Of a stretch of DNA of 5,504 nucleotides, positions 4,381-5,504 are shown piece by piece. The DNA lies in assembly GCA_017530275.1 (NCBI GenBank), contig JAFXMP010000285.1, positions 1 to 5,504 on the forward strand. Direction: 5' to 3'. The notes beneath the pieces are model-generated. The model saw only the letters and a program-made list of their open reading frames with translations, made no database searches and was not told the origin of the DNA. This stretch comes from Clostridia bacterium. Lineage in GTDB: Bacteria; Bacillota_A; Clostridia; Christensenellales; Aristaeellaceae. Within the stretch, counting starts at the first letter, position 1; every line of letters begins with the position of its first letter. The position numbers and the translations under genes were made by a program.

Positions 4381-5504
4381 ATGACGACAGAGGAAACAAT
4401 CTGGCGGTTCTTGCGGGACAGGATCGGCAACCCGCGCGGCGCGGCTGGCCTGATGGGCAACCTGTGCGCCGAAAGCGGCCTGAACCCCAGGAATTTACAG
4501 GGCACCTATGAAAAAGCCCTGGGCATGACGGACAGCCAATACACCGCCAAAGTGGACGATGGCAGCTATACCGGTTTCGCAACGGACAGGGCCGGATATG
4601 GGCTTGCCCAATGGACATACCCCGCCCGGAAGGAAGCGCTGCTTCAATACGCCAAGGCCCGGGGCGTGTCCATCGGCGATCTGAACATGCAGCTGGAATT
4701 TCTGATACACGAAATGCAGACGGATTTCCGGGGCGCGTGGGAAGCCCTGCGAAGCGCCCTCACCGTGCGGGAGGCCAGCGACGCGGTGATGCTCAAATTC
4801 GAGCGCCCCAAGAACCAAAGCGAGGAAAACCAAATCAAGCGCGCCCAGATGGGCGTGAAATACTACGAACAATACGGAAGGGAGGGAGGGAACATGAACC
4901 GACTGAAAATCTACCGGCGCTATCTTACCAAATCTTCCTGCTATCAATCTGGCGCGAGGATCACGCCCATGGGCGTGCAGGTGCATTCCACGGGCGCGAA
5001 CAACCCCTGGCTGCGCCGGTATGTACAGCCGGATGATGGCAGGATCGGCACCAACCCAAACAACAATCACCACAACCGTGCGGGCGACGTGTGCGCCCAT
5101 GCCTATATCGGAAAGCAATCGGACGGCACGGTGGCCGTTTACCAAACCCTTCCCTGGAACATGCGCTGCTGGCTCTCCGGCAATGGCCCTAACGGAAACG
5201 CCAACCGCTTAGGGTACATCGGCTTCGAGATTTGCGAGGACGCGAAAACCGATTACAGCTATTTCATCGACGCCATGACCGCCGCTTCCATGCTGACCGC
5301 GTACCTGTGCCAGACCTACGGCATAGACCCGGAAACGGGCGTGCGCGACCACAGCGAATTGCACGATATGGGCCTTGCTTCCAACCACAGCGACATAGGC
5401 CATTGGACGAAGCTCCACGGGGAATCCATGGACACCTTCAGGGGCATGGTCATGGGCTGGATGGTTGACGGTGTGGACGTGGAATACATCGACTGTGACG
5501 AGGT
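4381..5504 (+). CDS. Modular endolysin: phage-tail-type lysozyme domain plus Amidase_2-like amidase domain, 3'-partial
   Basis: The frame is open from the ATG at 4381 (ribosome binding site gaggggat, 4368-4375) through the end of the window: 374 codons, stop not reached. Residues about 4-165 look like a phage_lysozyme2-type muramidase: AAGLMGNLCAESGLNP with E31 as the likely catalytic acid, then GYGLAQWTYPARKEALLQYA, then LEFLIHEM. Residues about 175-365 look like a zinc N-acetylmuramoyl-L-alanine amidase: a PMGVQVHSTGANNP segment with H202, then NNHHNRAGDVCAHAYIG, IGFEICED, and HSELHDMGLASNHSDIGHW (about 324-342). H202, H324 and H336 or D338 are candidate metal ligands. Together the domains would cut both the glycan and the stem peptide link of peptidoglycan at host lysis. 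No signal peptide is seen, so release would depend on a holin, probably encoded downstream. The domain types are confident; exact ligands are inferred. Confidence 0.88.
   Translation, partial: MTTEETIWRFLRDRIGNPRGAAGLMGNLCAESGLNPRNLQGTYEKALGMTDSQYTAKVDDGSYTGFATDRAGYGLAQWTYPARKEALLQYAKARGVSIGDLNMQLEFLIHEMQTDFRGAWEALRSALTVREASDAVMLKFERPKNQSEENQIKRAQMGVKYYEQYGREGGNMNRLKIYRRYLTKSSCYQSGARITPMGVQVHSTGANNPWLRRYVQPDDGRIGTNPNNNHHNRAGDVCAHAYIGKQSDGTVAVYQTLPWNMRCWLSGNGPNGNANRLGYIGFEICEDAKTDYSYFIDAMTAASMLTAYLCQTYGIDPETGVRDHSELHDMGLASNHSDIGHWTKLHGESMDTFRGMVMGWMVDGVDVEYIDCDE
4877..4896 (+). promoter_or_regulatory. Internal ribosome binding site and start codon at the endolysin domain junction
   Basis: A purine-rich ggaagggagggaggg (4876-4890) lies 3-8 bases before an in-frame ATG at 4894 (codon 172), exactly between the lysozyme and amidase domains. 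It could start a separate amidase-only product. Internal in-frame starts giving C-terminal fragments are known in some clostridial phage endolysins. Confidence 0.45.

Noticed and set aside
4495..5145. 216-codon open frame on the minus strand opposite the endolysin
   Set aside because: Antisense to strong lysozyme and amidase motifs; His/Arg/Val-rich composition typical of a shadow frame.
5214..5225. acatcggcttc, matching part of the variable region end, as a template-repeat trace
   Set aside because: The match is only 11 bases, lies in amidase codons for YIGFE, and the flanks do not resemble the variable region.

Overview
The window looks like the distal tail, host-recognition and lysis part of a tailed phage or prophage of a Gram-positive Clostridia-type host (Firmicutes, possibly a gut or rumen Oscillospiraceae or Lachnospiraceae member). 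The basis is strong AGGAGG-type ribosome binding sites, tight or overlapping genes all on the + strand, moderately high GC, a P2 gpI-type tail protein, and a modular lysozyme-amidase of the kind common in clostridial phages. The taxonomic placement is inference.

Layout. 1-807: 3' part of a tail protein I (baseplate) gene whose C-terminal extension carries a repeated PYPFTGT-like motif. 824-2693: a run of small tail-associated genes. Two of them (1230-1739 and 1942-2373) share a homologous C-terminal beta-rich domain. Between them lies a small gene (1736-1938) broken by a one-base frameshift. 2707-3792: a formylglycine-generating-enzyme/C-type-lectin-fold protein whose last ~45 residues have the hallmarks of a diversity-generating retroelement (DGR) variable region. 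3793-4049: a non-coding or weakly coding stretch. It begins with a perfect 7-bp hairpin with a GGAA loop, the arrangement known downstream of DGR variable regions, and continues with four further hairpins, three of them long and GC-rich. 4050-4358: a protein whose first half resembles Avd, the DGR accessory protein, but whose second half does not. 4381-5504: the start and most of a two-domain endolysin (phage-tail-type lysozyme plus Amidase_2-like amidase), running off the end of the window.

Working together: the tail I protein and small proteins probably build the baseplate and fibre attachment. The lectin-fold protein is the likely receptor binder, and the DGR would diversify its surface. 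The usual cassette order is variable region, avd, template repeat, reverse transcriptase. Here I find no template repeat and no reverse transcriptase; the Avd-like gene is followed directly by the lysis gene. This is either a decayed or deleted DGR, or a target cassette served by a retroelement elsewhere in the genome. The most novel items are the hairpin array between the variable region and the Avd-like gene, and the Avd-like hybrid protein itself.
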